Source: Aureispira sp. CCB-E (GTDB lineage: Bacteria > Bacteroidota > Bacteroidia > Chitinophagales > Saprospiraceae). From it: a DNA stretch of 64,000 nt. Below are positions 55,479 to 63,973 of the stretch, piece by piece. Position numbers and translations under genes: made by a program. Within the stretch, counting starts at the first letter, position 1, and each line of letters begins with the position of its first letter. The DNA lies in contig NZ_CP133671.1 in the NCBI RefSeq assembly GCF_031326345.1, forward strand, positions 6,917,501 to 6,981,500. Reading direction: 5' to 3'. The notes under the pieces were generated by a model. It ran no database searches. It saw nothing but the letters and a program-made list of their open reading frames with translations, and had not been told where the DNA came from.

Positions 55479-56018
55479 ATGATGTACCCCAAACTTATAC
55501 AAGACCTAACAACCTCCCTTGCTAATGATCGCTCTGATGCTAACCGACAAAAATGGACCGCATATTTGATTAAAGAACAAATAGAATTAACTCAGTTGAC
55601 GGAAATACTAGATGCCGAACATCCTATTGGTATGCGTTTTACTTGGTTGTTGGGGCATCTATTGGCAGAAGCACCAACTCAAGTACGCCCTATTGTCACT
55701 TACTGTTTTACGCATCGCAATCAGTGGACGTTCCCAGGTATTAAACGAAGCATTGCTAAGATGTTATGGCTGGCTGGAGTTCCTGAAGAAATAGAAGGTT
55801 TGGTTGTGGATGAACTATTTCAGTGGGTCTTAGATCCTAAGGTAAAAGTTGCTGTAAAAGTCTACAGTTTAGAAGTTCTTCTTAGTATGGTTTTAAAATA
55901 TCCCGACCTAAAAGAAGAGTTGCTCATTGTTATTGATGATCAATTGGATAAAAACTCTATTGCCTTTAAAGTCAAAGCAAAAAAAGTAATCAAAATTTTA
56001 CAACAAGCCCCCAAATAG
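55479..56018 (+). CDS. HEAT-like helical-repeat protein
   Basis: A 179-residue soluble protein made of helices. Segments such as RFTWLLGHLLAEAPTQVRPI and KVAVKVYSLEVLLSMVLKYPD look like HEAT/armadillo-type pairs. No signal peptide or catalytic motif is visible. It may serve as a protein-binding scaffold. It converges on the Crp/Fnr gene with one base between stops. No family name can be given. Confidence 0.6.
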   Translation: MMYPKLIQDLTTSLANDRSDANRQKWTAYLIKEQIELTQLTEILDAEHPIGMRFTWLLGHLLAEAPTQVRPIVTYCFTHRNQWTFPGIKRSIAKMLWLAGVPEEIEGLVVDELFQWVLDPKVKVAVKVYSLEVLLSMVLKYPDLKEELLIVIDDQLDKNSIAFKVKAKKVIKILQQAPK

Positions 56019-56019
56019 C

Positions 56020-56709
56020 CTACTCTGGGTCTACATTTGCAATCTCTTGTACTTTCTTTAAATTGAGTATCTCTATTGCTCGTTTATTAATTTTAATCAA
56101 CTTATCCTCTCTAAACTCTTTTAACAAACGCCCCAAACTTTCTCTCGTTGTTCCTATAACATTTGCCAAATCCTCTCTTGGAAGCACAATTTGAGTACAT
56201 TTCTGATTTTCATTTTGATAACGTTCATTTAAGACGACTAGGTAAAGGGCTAGTCGTTCTCTTAAATTTTTTTGCGCAAGAATAGCAATTGTATTGACCA
56301 ATACTCCAAATTCGTGGCTGATATTTTGAATGATTAATGTTTGAATCTGGGGAATTTTTGCTAACAATAATCTAAAATCATATTTATTAACAAACAACAC
56401 CTCGCAGTCTTCTATAGCCTCACACGATTCTTCATAATTCTCATTACAAAGCAAGGCATGGTAGCCAAATAAGTCTCCTTTTTTATAAATGTAAAAAATT
56501 TGATCTTTTCCATAAGTACCTGTTTTGTATATTTTTGCCTTCCCACTTTTTATAAGAAACACACCTGTTGGCATTCCATCTTGATAAAAAATTAATTTTC
56601 CCTTTTTAAAAAACAAAGGCTGAGAAAAACTTAAAAAATAAGCTTGGTCTTTTTTTGACAAGGAAGATAAAATTTTATCACTCTCAAAATTTAAATTCTT
56701 AATATTCAA
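56020..56709 (-). CDS. Crp/Fnr-family transcriptional regulator
   Basis: A 229-residue regulator. Residues 20-115 form the cyclic-nucleotide-binding-like barrel (GKLIFYQDGMPTGVFLIKSGKAK at about 37-59). A long dimerisation helix follows, then a winged helix with LPREDLANVIGTTRESLGRLLKEF. The recognition helix has RESLGR, the same arrangement as RETVGR in E. coli CRP, so it should read TGTGA-like half-sites. A TGTAA-N6-TCACA site lies 38 bp upstream of its ATG. No Fnr iron-sulfur Cys set is present at the N-terminus. The signal is unknown. Confidence 0.9.
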   Translation of the reverse strand: MNIKNLNFESDKILSSLSKKDQAYFLSFSQPLFFKKGKLIFYQDGMPTGVFLIKSGKAKIYKTGTYGKDQIFYIYKKGDLFGYHALLCNENYEESCEAIEDCEVLFVNKYDFRLLLAKIPQIQTLIIQNISHEFGVLVNTIAILAQKNLRERLALYLVVLNERYQNENQKCTQIVLPREDLANVIGTTRESLGRLLKEFREDKLIKINKRAIEILNLKKVQEIANVDPE

Positions 56710-56746
56710 AGCATTAAATCAATTTAAAGGATAATAATGATTTAAA

Positions 56747-56762
56747 TGTAACAAAAATCACA
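56747..56762. promoter_or_regulatory. Predicted Crp-type operator
   Basis: TGTAA-CAAAAA-TCACA matches the CRP consensus TGTGA-N6-TCACA at nine of ten defined positions, with exact spacing. It sits between the divergent Crp/Fnr gene and the 56866 gene. TACTTTTG (56806-56813) downstream is a -7 element towards 56866. Confidence 0.6.
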
Positions 56763-56865
56763 TTTTTATATAACTTTTACTGTTCTTTTCTTCAGAGACT
56801 TCCTCTACTTTTGAAAAAGATTAGAATATAATCCACTATTCCCCTTCACTTTTTTTCACTTAATT

Positions 56866-57273
56866 ATGAAACCACGTTTTCATTTTCTTTGGTTTTATTG
56901 TTGCTTAATTGGGCTCCTAAGTTTCTCTTCTCAAGAGATTAAAGATCAAGTTATCATACAACTTGAAGGGCACTATGTAGCAAATAACAATCACTCTAAA
57001 AGCCCAAAAGATACCGAAGAAAAGCAGTTTCGTAAAGAAGAAGAAAACGAAAAAGAGGAAAATCAAGAAGAAGATACTTCCGAAGATGCAGAAATAGAGG
57101 AAGAGGTTTCAGAATATCCTCCTCTTTTAGCTTCTTTTTTCAATTGTTTTGGGAAACAATGCCTTGTTCACAACATTTACAGTAGAAATGATGTCGCTTC
57201 CCAGCATACGAACAACTTTCCCAAACACCTTCCTTTATACATCTTATTTGCTTGCCTTAAAATTGATTGTTAG
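56866..57273 (+). CDS. Acidic exported protein, unknown function
   Basis: A 135-residue protein. The N-terminus is a signal or membrane segment (FLWFYCCLIGLLSFSS). Residues 45-85 are very acidic with Lys (KEEENEKEENQEED). The end holds PPLLASFFNCFGKQCLVHN and a hydrophobic LPLYILFACLKIDC, so the last part might be membrane-associated. Four Cys in the C-terminal half may form disulfides. It is 104 bp downstream of the CRP-type site and precedes the SulP transporter by 182 bp, so it may belong to that regulon. The family is not recognised. Confidence 0.55.
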   Translation: MKPRFHFLWFYCCLIGLLSFSSQEIKDQVIIQLEGHYVANNNHSKSPKDTEEKQFRKEEENEKEENQEEDTSEDAEIEEEVSEYPPLLASFFNCFGKQCLVHNIYSRNDVASQHTNNFPKHLPLYILFACLKIDC

Positions 57274-57393
57274 CCTCTCTATTTTTTATCAATAAGCGGT
57301 GCTTAGCAGCACAACAAAACATTGATACTCACCAACCTTCCTGAGGATTGGAGTTTATACTTCTATAGTATTTTTATTTACACTTGTAGCTCA

Positions 57394-57412
57394 TACTCTA
57401 AACAATAGAGTA
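57394..57412. promoter_or_regulatory. Inverted repeat before the SulP gene
   Basis: TACTCTA-AACAA-TAGAGTA is a perfect 7-bp inverted repeat with a 5-base spacer, 44 bases upstream of the SulP ATG. No T-tract follows, so an operator or attenuator hairpin is possible. Confidence 0.45.
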
Positions 57413-57455
57413 CAGGGTTTCTATTGTCAGCGAGCTATTTATAACAATCAATAAA

Positions 57456-59222
57456 ATGAGTCAATATAAAACACAAAAAACGATCTTAGGTTACTTTGAT
57501 TTTAGCAATATAAAAGGAGATTTTTTAGGCGGTTTAACAGGTGCCATTATTGCATTGCCCATGGGCTTAGCATTTGGCATACAATCAGGTTTAGGGGCAG
57601 AAGCAGGGCTGTATACGGCTATTGTTTTAGCTGTTATTGCTGCATTTGTCGGAGGCACCAAAACACTTCTCAGTGACCCTACAGGTCCAATGACCGTCGT
57701 AGCAGCGACAATCGTTTCAGGGGCTTTGGTTGCGACAAACGATGATTTAACCTTAGCCATGCCTATTATTATGGCAACCTTTGTTTTAGCAGGAATATTT
57801 CAAATTATTTTTGGTTTTTTAGGTATTGCCAAGCTTGTAAAATTTATGCCTTATCCTGTTATTTCGGGATTTATGGGCGGTATTGGTATTATAATAATCA
57901 TCCTTCAATTATTCCCTTTATTGGGACATGCTTCTCCTAAAGGTATGATCAATATATTAAGCAATTTGGGAACGCCTTTGGCAGACTTAAATACTTCTGC
58001 TCTATTATTAGGATCAGGAACAATTGCAGCTATTTATGCCCTTCCACTTATCAACAAAAAAATACCTAGTATTTTAATTGCGTTGATTGGCATGACAGCC
58101 GTTTCGTTAATTTTCCCAATGGATGTTCCTAGAATAGGCACCATTCCTTCAGGCGTTCCTCCACTTCAAATTGGCACACTCCTTAGCTTAGAAATGCAGC
58201 ACTGGAGTTTGGTTTTGGTTCCTGCTATTACTCTAGCAGCATTAGGTACAATCGACACGCTACTTACATCAACTGTTGCAGATAGCTTGACCAAAACAAA
58301 ACATAATGGCAACAAAGAGTTAAAAGGACAAGGATTGGGGAATTTAATTGTTGCTTTATTTGGAGGAATACCTGGTGCAGGCGCTACAATGGGCACCGTG
58401 ACCAATATTCGTGCAGGAGGAAGAACCAATCTTTCGGGCATCTTTAAAGGTCTTGCTTTATTGGTTATTGTTTTAGGATTGGGGCATTACGTTCAATTCA
58501 TCCCCATGGCTGTTTTAGCTGGAATTTTAGTAACTATTGGAATTGGAATTATCGATTTAAAAGGCTTGCAATTATTACCCAAAGTCCCTAAATCCGATGC
58601 GATCATTCTTATTGTCACGCTCTTGGTAACAGTTTTTGACAACTTATTGGATGCCGTAGCTATCGGCACGATGATTTCCTTTATTATGTTCATGAAAAAT
58701 ATGTCCGATGCTACTCTAAAATCTAATCAAGCGGGATTGTTAGGGGACATTTTGCAAGAGAAAGGGCTTCCTGAAGCTCTAGCCAAAAATGTTTACATTA
58801 AGCACTTGGAAGGTCCTCTGTTTTTTGGTTTTGCCGATGACTTTAAGGCTCGAATAGAGCAAATAAATGCAGTAGAAGTAGTTGTCATGCGCTTAGATCA
58901 TGTTCCTTTTATGGATGAAACGGGGCTACTAGTCTTAGAAGAAGCTATTTTATTATTAGAAAACAAAGGTATTGAAGTTTACTTGACAGGGCTTCAAGAC
59001 AAGGTGGAAGAACGACTTCGTATTGTTGGTATTATTCCCCAATACATCCACGAAGAAGAAATCTTCAAAAACTTAGATGAATGTATGGTTTATCTAGCCA
59101 AACAATACAATTGTAAACATGTGACAGGCGAAATTGATGGTTTGTTTGAGGCGGCACTCAAAAATAGAAATACTCCGCCAGAAACTAACCCTAGCCTACC
59201 TATGCACTTGATTCATCAATAA
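57456..59222 (+). CDS. SulP-family anion transporter with STAS domain
   Basis: A 588-residue protein. The opening FLGGLTGAIIALPMGLAFGIQSGL and SDPTGPMTVV are SulP/SLC26 signatures. Twelve or more helices run to about residue 420, including GGIPGAGATMGTVTNIRAGGRT. Residues about 450-560 form a cytoplasmic STAS domain (EVVVMRLDHVPFMDETGLLVLE). SulP proteins import sulfate, bicarbonate, molybdate or dicarboxylates with Na+ or H+. The NhaD antiporter directly downstream points to Na+-coupled bicarbonate uptake, but the anion is not shown by the sequence. Confidence 0.9.
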   Translation: MSQYKTQKTILGYFDFSNIKGDFLGGLTGAIIALPMGLAFGIQSGLGAEAGLYTAIVLAVIAAFVGGTKTLLSDPTGPMTVVAATIVSGALVATNDDLTLAMPIIMATFVLAGIFQIIFGFLGIAKLVKFMPYPVISGFMGGIGIIIIILQLFPLLGHASPKGMINILSNLGTPLADLNTSALLLGSGTIAAIYALPLINKKIPSILIALIGMTAVSLIFPMDVPRIGTIPSGVPPLQIGTLLSLEMQHWSLVLVPAITLAALGTIDTLLTSTVADSLTKTKHNGNKELKGQGLGNLIVALFGGIPGAGATMGTVTNIRAGGRTNLSGIFKGLALLVIVLGLGHYVQFIPMAVLAGILVTIGIGIIDLKGLQLLPKVPKSDAIILIVTLLVTVFDNLLDAVAIGTMISFIMFMKNMSDATLKSNQAGLLGDILQEKGLPEALAKNVYIKHLEGPLFFGFADDFKARIEQINAVEVVVMRLDHVPFMDETGLLVLEEAILLLENKGIEVYLTGLQDKVEERLRIVGIIPQYIHEEEIFKNLDECMVYLAKQYNCKHVTGEIDGLFEAALKNRNTPPETNPSLPMHLIHQ

Positions 59223-59329
59223 TTCGTTGATTGGGCTACCTAACAGTTGATTGCATTTTTCAATTATTCACAGAAAAATGCCAGACAGCCTATGCCCTTT
59301 GTTCTCTTTCACTTATCAAAAAATAGCCT

Positions 59330-60649
59330 ATGTATCTATTAATAGCCATTATTTTCATTTTGGGCTACCTAGCTATCGCTTTAGAACACAATATCCATAT
59401 TGACAAATCTGCTCCTGCTCTATTAATTGGTGTACTTTGTTGGACATTTTTGGTACTGGGGGCAGATACCATTTTAATAGACCAAGTTGGTAATCATGCA
59501 GCATTAGGGCATTACATCAACCATCAACTTGCAGAACATCTCAGCGAAATTTCAAGCATCTTGTTTTTTTTATTGGGTGCAATGACCATTGTAGAGTTGA
59601 TCGATAGTTACGGAGGGTTTAGTATTATCACCGATAAAATCCAAACAACACAAAAAGTCAAACTCATTTGGATTTTGTCAATACTCACCTTCTTTTTGTC
59701 TGCTGCATTAGATAATTTAACAACTTCTATTGTAATGGCTGCTTTGCTTCGAAAACTGATTGCTGATCGCAAAGACTTATGGTTTTTTGCAGGCATTATT
59801 GTCATTGCTGCCAATGCAGGTGGTGCATGGTCTCCCATTGGAGATGTTACGACAATTATGCTTTGGATTGGAGGGCAAGTATCTGCTCAGAATATCGTCT
59901 TAAAATTATTTTTACCAAGTTTAGTGGCTTTATTGGCACCACTTGCAATTGTCTCTTTTACACTAAAAGGACATATTACTCGACCAGCACAGGTAGAAGG
60001 CAAGCACCATTCAATCCCCGTCAATAATTTTGAAAAACAGTTAATTTTCTTTTTGGGTATTAGTCTATTGCTCTTTGTACCGATCTTTAAAACCTTAACT
60101 CATTTGCCTCCATTTATGGGAATTTTATTTGGCTTAGGAGTTCTTTGGATGGTTACAGAGATACTCAATCACAAAAAAGTAGACCAAACAAAAGAAAAAA
60201 TTTCTATCGTCAATGTTCTAACCAAAATAGATGTTCCTAGTGTTTTATTTTTCTTGGGCATTCTATTGGCGGTTGCTGCCTTGCAAACCGCAGGACACTT
60301 AGCACAATTAGCCCATCTGCTAGATGCTAGTTTTGGAAACATATACCTGATTAACATTTTTATTGGCTTACTTTCTTCTATTGTTGATAATGTCCCTCTA
60401 GTTGCAGGTGCAATGGGTATGTACTCTCTAGATGTCTACCCAATGGATCATTCCTTCTGGGAATTGTTGGCATACTGTGCTGGAACAGGAGGAAGCGCCT
60501 TAATTATTGGTTCCGCTGCGGGTGTGGCCATCATGGGAATTCTAAAAATTGATTTCATTTGGTACATGAAGCGAATCGCTTGGCTTGCTATTGTTGGTTA
60601 TTTCTCTGGCGTACTCACCTTTTACCTTCAAGCTCAATTGTTTCATTAA
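59330..60649 (+). CDS. nhaD: NhaD-type Na+/H+ antiporter
   Basis: A 439-residue membrane protein with about 11-12 helices. Diagnostic segments are LDNLTTSIVMAALLRK, ANAGGAWSPIGDVTTIMLW and IVDNVPLVAGAMGMYS, the charged and kinked parts of the ion-transporter superfamily fold. The GTGGSALIIGSAAGVAIMG stretch near the end is typical of NhaD. It expels Na+ in exchange for H+. It lies 107 bp after the SulP gene and 53 bp before the DUF2490 gene, so the three probably form one unit. Confidence 0.92.
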   Translation: MYLLIAIIFILGYLAIALEHNIHIDKSAPALLIGVLCWTFLVLGADTILIDQVGNHAALGHYINHQLAEHLSEISSILFFLLGAMTIVELIDSYGGFSIITDKIQTTQKVKLIWILSILTFFLSAALDNLTTSIVMAALLRKLIADRKDLWFFAGIIVIAANAGGAWSPIGDVTTIMLWIGGQVSAQNIVLKLFLPSLVALLAPLAIVSFTLKGHITRPAQVEGKHHSIPVNNFEKQLIFFLGISLLLFVPIFKTLTHLPPFMGILFGLGVLWMVTEILNHKKVDQTKEKISIVNVLTKIDVPSVLFFLGILLAVAALQTAGHLAQLAHLLDASFGNIYLINIFIGLLSSIVDNVPLVAGAMGMYSLDVYPMDHSFWELLAYCAGTGGSALIIGSAAGVAIMGILKIDFIWYMKRIAWLAIVGYFSGVLTFYLQAQLFH

Positions 60650-60702
60650 AGCTGCTCTTAAGTACCTATTTAGCTCTCTTTTAAGACAAAAAAAACAAAA
60701 AT

Positions 60703-61455
60703 ATGAAACGCATCTTCATTTATATAGCATTCACAATTCTATATCAACATACGACTTGGGCTCAACATCAGCCTACGACTACTCATACACATTCGGTATG
60801 GACATCATTGACCAATAAGCTATTCATCACCAACCGCTTCTACTTGGCTAATGAATTTCATTGGCGGCGTTCCAATTGGATATTGGCACCTCAACAAATG
60901 ATAGAACGTCCGTCTTTAAATTATAAAATAGCCAATTTTGTCATCGGCTCAGTTGGTTATTCTTTTATACTGAACGATCCCTATGGAGAATTTCCAAGTC
61001 CTCTACCCACTAAAGAGCATAATATTTGGGAACAATTTGAATTAAAACACAAGATTAATGCTCTACGTTTTAACCATCGCTATCGCTTGGAACATCGTTT
61101 TGTGAATCGAGTGATACAAGACTCTAAGGAACAACACCATATAGATGGCTTTAAGTTTGTACAGCGATTTCGGTATCGACTTACGGCTAGTTATACCGTC
61201 AAAGTCTTTGAGTCCACAAAATCCAAACTCTTTGTCAAGGCTTTTGATGAAATTTTTCTAGGATTGAATTCCAATAACTTATCGGCTAAATTGTTCAATC
61301 AAAATTGGCTGTATGTAGGGGTAGGTTATGCCTTTAATACAAATGGAAAAGTAGAATTAGGATACATGCACCAAGTCTTGCAACGGAATGCTGACTTATA
61401 TGAAGGGAATCATATCATCCAATTGACATTTAGTTATAACATTCATTTTAAGTAA
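60703..61455 (+). CDS. DUF2490-like outer-membrane protein
   Basis: A 250-residue protein with a signal peptide (IYIAFTILYQHTTWAQ). The body has amphipathic beta strands and the DUF2490-type segment HKINALRFNHRYRLEHRFV, then FRYRLTASYTVKVFE and a terminal LTFSYNIHFK that resembles an outer-membrane barrel strand ending in an aromatic. The function of the family is unknown. Its place directly behind NhaD suggests a pore or sensor used with the transport cluster. Confidence 0.78.
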   Translation: MKRIFIYIAFTILYQHTTWAQHQPTTTHTHSVWTSLTNKLFITNRFYLANEFHWRRSNWILAPQQMIERPSLNYKIANFVIGSVGYSFILNDPYGEFPSPLPTKEHNIWEQFELKHKINALRFNHRYRLEHRFVNRVIQDSKEQHHIDGFKFVQRFRYRLTASYTVKVFESTKSKLFVKAFDEIFLGLNSNNLSAKLFNQNWLYVGVGYAFNTNGKVELGYMHQVLQRNADLYEGNHIIQLTFSYNIHFK

Positions 61456-61529
61456 TGATTCAGAAAAAATGAGTATTTTAGATAGAACAATCGTTCATCA
61501 AAAAATGAAAAACTACTAAAAGAATAATT

Positions 61530-61901
61530 ATGAAACTAGGTGCCTTCTCTATTAGTCTCAGTGTTAAAGACCTCAAAGCTTCTCAAGCATTTTACGAATC
61601 GCTTGGCTTCAAGGTTTTTGCAGGAAAAATAGAACGAAATTATCTCATTATGAAAAACGAACAATCTTTGATTGGTTTATTTCAAGGTATGTTTGAAAAC
61701 AATATTCTTACCTTTAATCCTGGGTGGGATAATGATGCTAATATTTTAGAGCAATTTGACGATGTTCGAGAAATTCAACAACATCTAAAAAAACAAGGAA
61801 TTGCCATACAGAACGAAGCCGATGAAAATGGAACTGGTCCAGCTAGTTTTGCCGTTACAGACCCTGACGGCAATGTGATTTTAATTGATCAGCATGTCTA
61901 G
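61530..61901 (+). CDS. VOC-superfamily (glyoxalase/bleomycin-resistance-like) protein
   Basis: A 123-residue single-domain protein with two beta-alpha-beta-beta-beta units. FSISLSVKDLKASQAFYESLGF starts the first (here residues 5-26), and FAVTDPDGNVILIDQHV ends the second. Metal or substrate ligands are not fully clear. Members act in metalloenzyme lyases, dioxygenases or drug binding. It is 74 bp after the DUF2490 gene and may or may not be in that operon. Confidence 0.88.
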   Translation: MKLGAFSISLSVKDLKASQAFYESLGFKVFAGKIERNYLIMKNEQSLIGLFQGMFENNILTFNPGWDNDANILEQFDDVREIQQHLKKQGIAIQNEADENGTGPASFAVTDPDGNVILIDQHV

Positions 61902-61968
61902 TGAAATACCTAAAAAAGCATTCTTGGGGATTTGAAAGTGAACAATGATGTATTGGTTCATTTTCAAA

Positions 61969-62733
61969 TTACCCATGCATAGGGGCTAGCAGCTCTTCTG
62001 GCACATCCTCCAAAGATTCAATTGCTTTTAGGTTGGTTCGAACATATCGGTAAGAATGAACTCTTTTTCCTCTACAGGTAATAATTAGCAAATTTCCTTT
62101 ATCTGCATAGATTATTTTATTGCCTGTTTTTAGATAATTTTCACCATATTTCTCTACAACAACGCTCCATTCTTTACCTACCAAATCAAGCGCTTCTAAT
62201 GCATCCAATTGGCAACTACACCTTAATTCTATTAGAGTTTCTTTCGCCTTGCTATAACTACTAGGGCTATCACCATACATATATACGTCTATCATCAATC
62301 GACGCTCATAACAGCCCCGAAACAAAAAATAATGATAATAAAAACCTTTTCCTTTTGGCTTCCAATAATAATAAGCTCCTTTTGAGCTCCCACTATTAGC
62401 CCCATTCTTTTTTTTGAACTTTGGTAAATCAATCGGTTCTTGTAAAAATGCCCGTAGTTCCTTAGAGTTGTTATGCGGTTGATAATACATATTATGACTA
62501 TCAATCGGTTCTTCTAAAGGCAATTGAGCATAAACAGTATCTATCTTTATGGTTGTTGTGGTACTAATTGAATCTGAAAGAGGGAGTGCTTCTTTTGTTT
62601 CTTTTGGCAATTCACGACTGCAAGCAATACAACCAATTATATATACTATAATATAGCCTAAAAGGGAGTACCTTACATTTCCCCATCGTCTTGGGGTATC
62701 CACAAAATCAATACTTTCCTTCATGCACAACAA
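61969..62733 (-). CDS. Lipoprotein of unknown function
   Basis: A 254-residue protein; an ATG three codons later (62724) is an equal start. The hydrophobic segment YSLLGYIIVYIIGCIACS near residue 22-39 ends with a lipobox-like IAC, so it is probably a lipoprotein with an unusually long N-region. A low-complexity stretch of Ser/Thr and Glu/Pro follows. The C-terminal half is more structured, with YYWKPKGKGFYYHYFLFRGCYERR and a CSC pair. The family is not recognised. Confidence 0.6.
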   Translation of the reverse strand: MLCMKESIDFVDTPRRWGNVRYSLLGYIIVYIIGCIACSRELPKETKEALPLSDSISTTTTIKIDTVYAQLPLEEPIDSHNMYYQPHNNSKELRAFLQEPIDLPKFKKKNGANSGSSKGAYYYWKPKGKGFYYHYFLFRGCYERRLMIDVYMYGDSPSSYSKAKETLIELRCSCQLDALEALDLVGKEWSVVVEKYGENYLKTGNKIIYADKGNLLIITCRGKRVHSYRYVRTNLKAIESLEDVPEELLAPMHG

Positions 62734-62816
62734 AGGTGTTGGTTTTAAATTGAATCCAAATAAAATACTTATGGCAATTCCCCATCAATAAGAAGCAAAA
62801 CCATCAAAAACAACAT

Positions 62817-63725
62817 TTAATGTGTGATATCAAAGTCTTTAACAATCTGCGTAAACAGCGATAACTCTCTATAATAAGCCGCAATCAATTCAAAGTTCAA
62901 ATTGGAATGCCAAACACTTGCTTCTAATAAGTCTTGAGGCTCGTTAATTGCCATATAAAAATGACTGTTATAAAAAGAAGCATAGACCTTCTTGCCGCTA
63001 TTTATGTGATATTGATTGATGGCAATAATTAGTTCAGGGGTCAAAATTTCTTTGTAATGAATATCTCTATCCAAATAAACTATAAATTCTTCATCAAATG
63101 CAGCATTGCCTGTATCCGTTAATTCATAGCCTCCATATTTGGTGTACTCTTTCATGATAGGAATAAATAGTTGCCAATCCGATCGAGGAATCATAACAAT
63201 TCGCCCTTTAAATGCCGTATTGAAATTGGCATGAAAAAAGATGCCCTCAAACCATTTTTCTAATTTCCCCTTCACTTTATCAGTGTGGTACAATTCCAAT
63301 TCACACATCTCAAAAAAGATTTCACCGATTTTTCCCATAATATAATCTTCCCCGTAATATAACTCAGGGTTCATCGGAAATATACGACTGCGCAGAAACG
63401 TATCTTTACTAATATAGTCCTTGTGATAATAGGTCAACCTTGAATCCATAAATTCTAAAATAGATTGCACCACAATAGGCTTAAAACCAGCCCTAAAGAC
63501 ATCGGAACGATGTTGATATACCCGAAACAACAAAAACCAAGGCACAAATAGAAAAATGGACAAGGCAAACATATCCAAACTTAACACAAAGATACTCAAT
63601 AAAATCATCAAGATCACTCCTAAAAACATCAGAGCTAATAATTGTTTTCGTTGACGTTCAAAAACTATCAACTTGCTGTGCATATGATCATTATAAAACC
63701 GTCTAAACTTACCTATATCTTCCAC
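62817..63725 (-). CDS. DUF3137-like membrane protein
   Basis: A 302-residue protein. It opens with MEDIGKFRRFYNDHMHSKL, typical of DUF3137, has two transmembrane helices at about 28-50 and 55-68, and then a long soluble domain with PELYYGEDYIMGKIGEIFFEM, given here as residues 118-138, and FKGRIVMIPRSDW, KVYASFYNSHFYMAI and a final aromatic/Leu helix. Function is unknown; such proteins sit at the cytoplasmic membrane with the large domain inside. It is 83 bp upstream of the lipoprotein gene on the same strand. Confidence 0.78.
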   Translation of the reverse strand: MEDIGKFRRFYNDHMHSKLIVFERQRKQLLALMFLGVILMILLSIFVLSLDMFALSIFLFVPWFLLFRVYQHRSDVFRAGFKPIVVQSILEFMDSRLTYYHKDYISKDTFLRSRIFPMNPELYYGEDYIMGKIGEIFFEMCELELYHTDKVKGKLEKWFEGIFFHANFNTAFKGRIVMIPRSDWQLFIPIMKEYTKYGGYELTDTGNAAFDEEFIVYLDRDIHYKEILTPELIIAINQYHINSGKKVYASFYNSHFYMAINEPQDLLEASVWHSNLNFELIAAYYRELSLFTQIVKDFDITH

Positions 63726-63973
63726 CTTTAATGTTTGGGTATTAATTAAGCATTGGGTTGCTGTAGGTTACAAATGCCACAAGTATACGGCTTCATTGTC
63801 CTTATACAAGAGCAATCTTTTACTATTATTTTATTTGTTGATAATGATTCAACTATCTATATTTTTTTTCTATTTTTTAGTAAAAAGATAAAAATCAAAG
63901 AAAATTATTCTGAATTATATTCGTACCTTTGCCTTCCTGACAGACAATAAAAATACAGTTTTTATGGTTAAAA

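Noticed and set aside
59221-59245. TTCGTTGATTGG after the SulP gene as another element terminus
   Set aside because: No second terminal arm, inner repeat or A/T tract follows; the match is short and probably chance.
63753-63950. 65-codon forward ORF near the window end
   Set aside because: Phe/Ile/Lys-rich translation of AT-rich intergenic DNA; it runs through the -7-like box.
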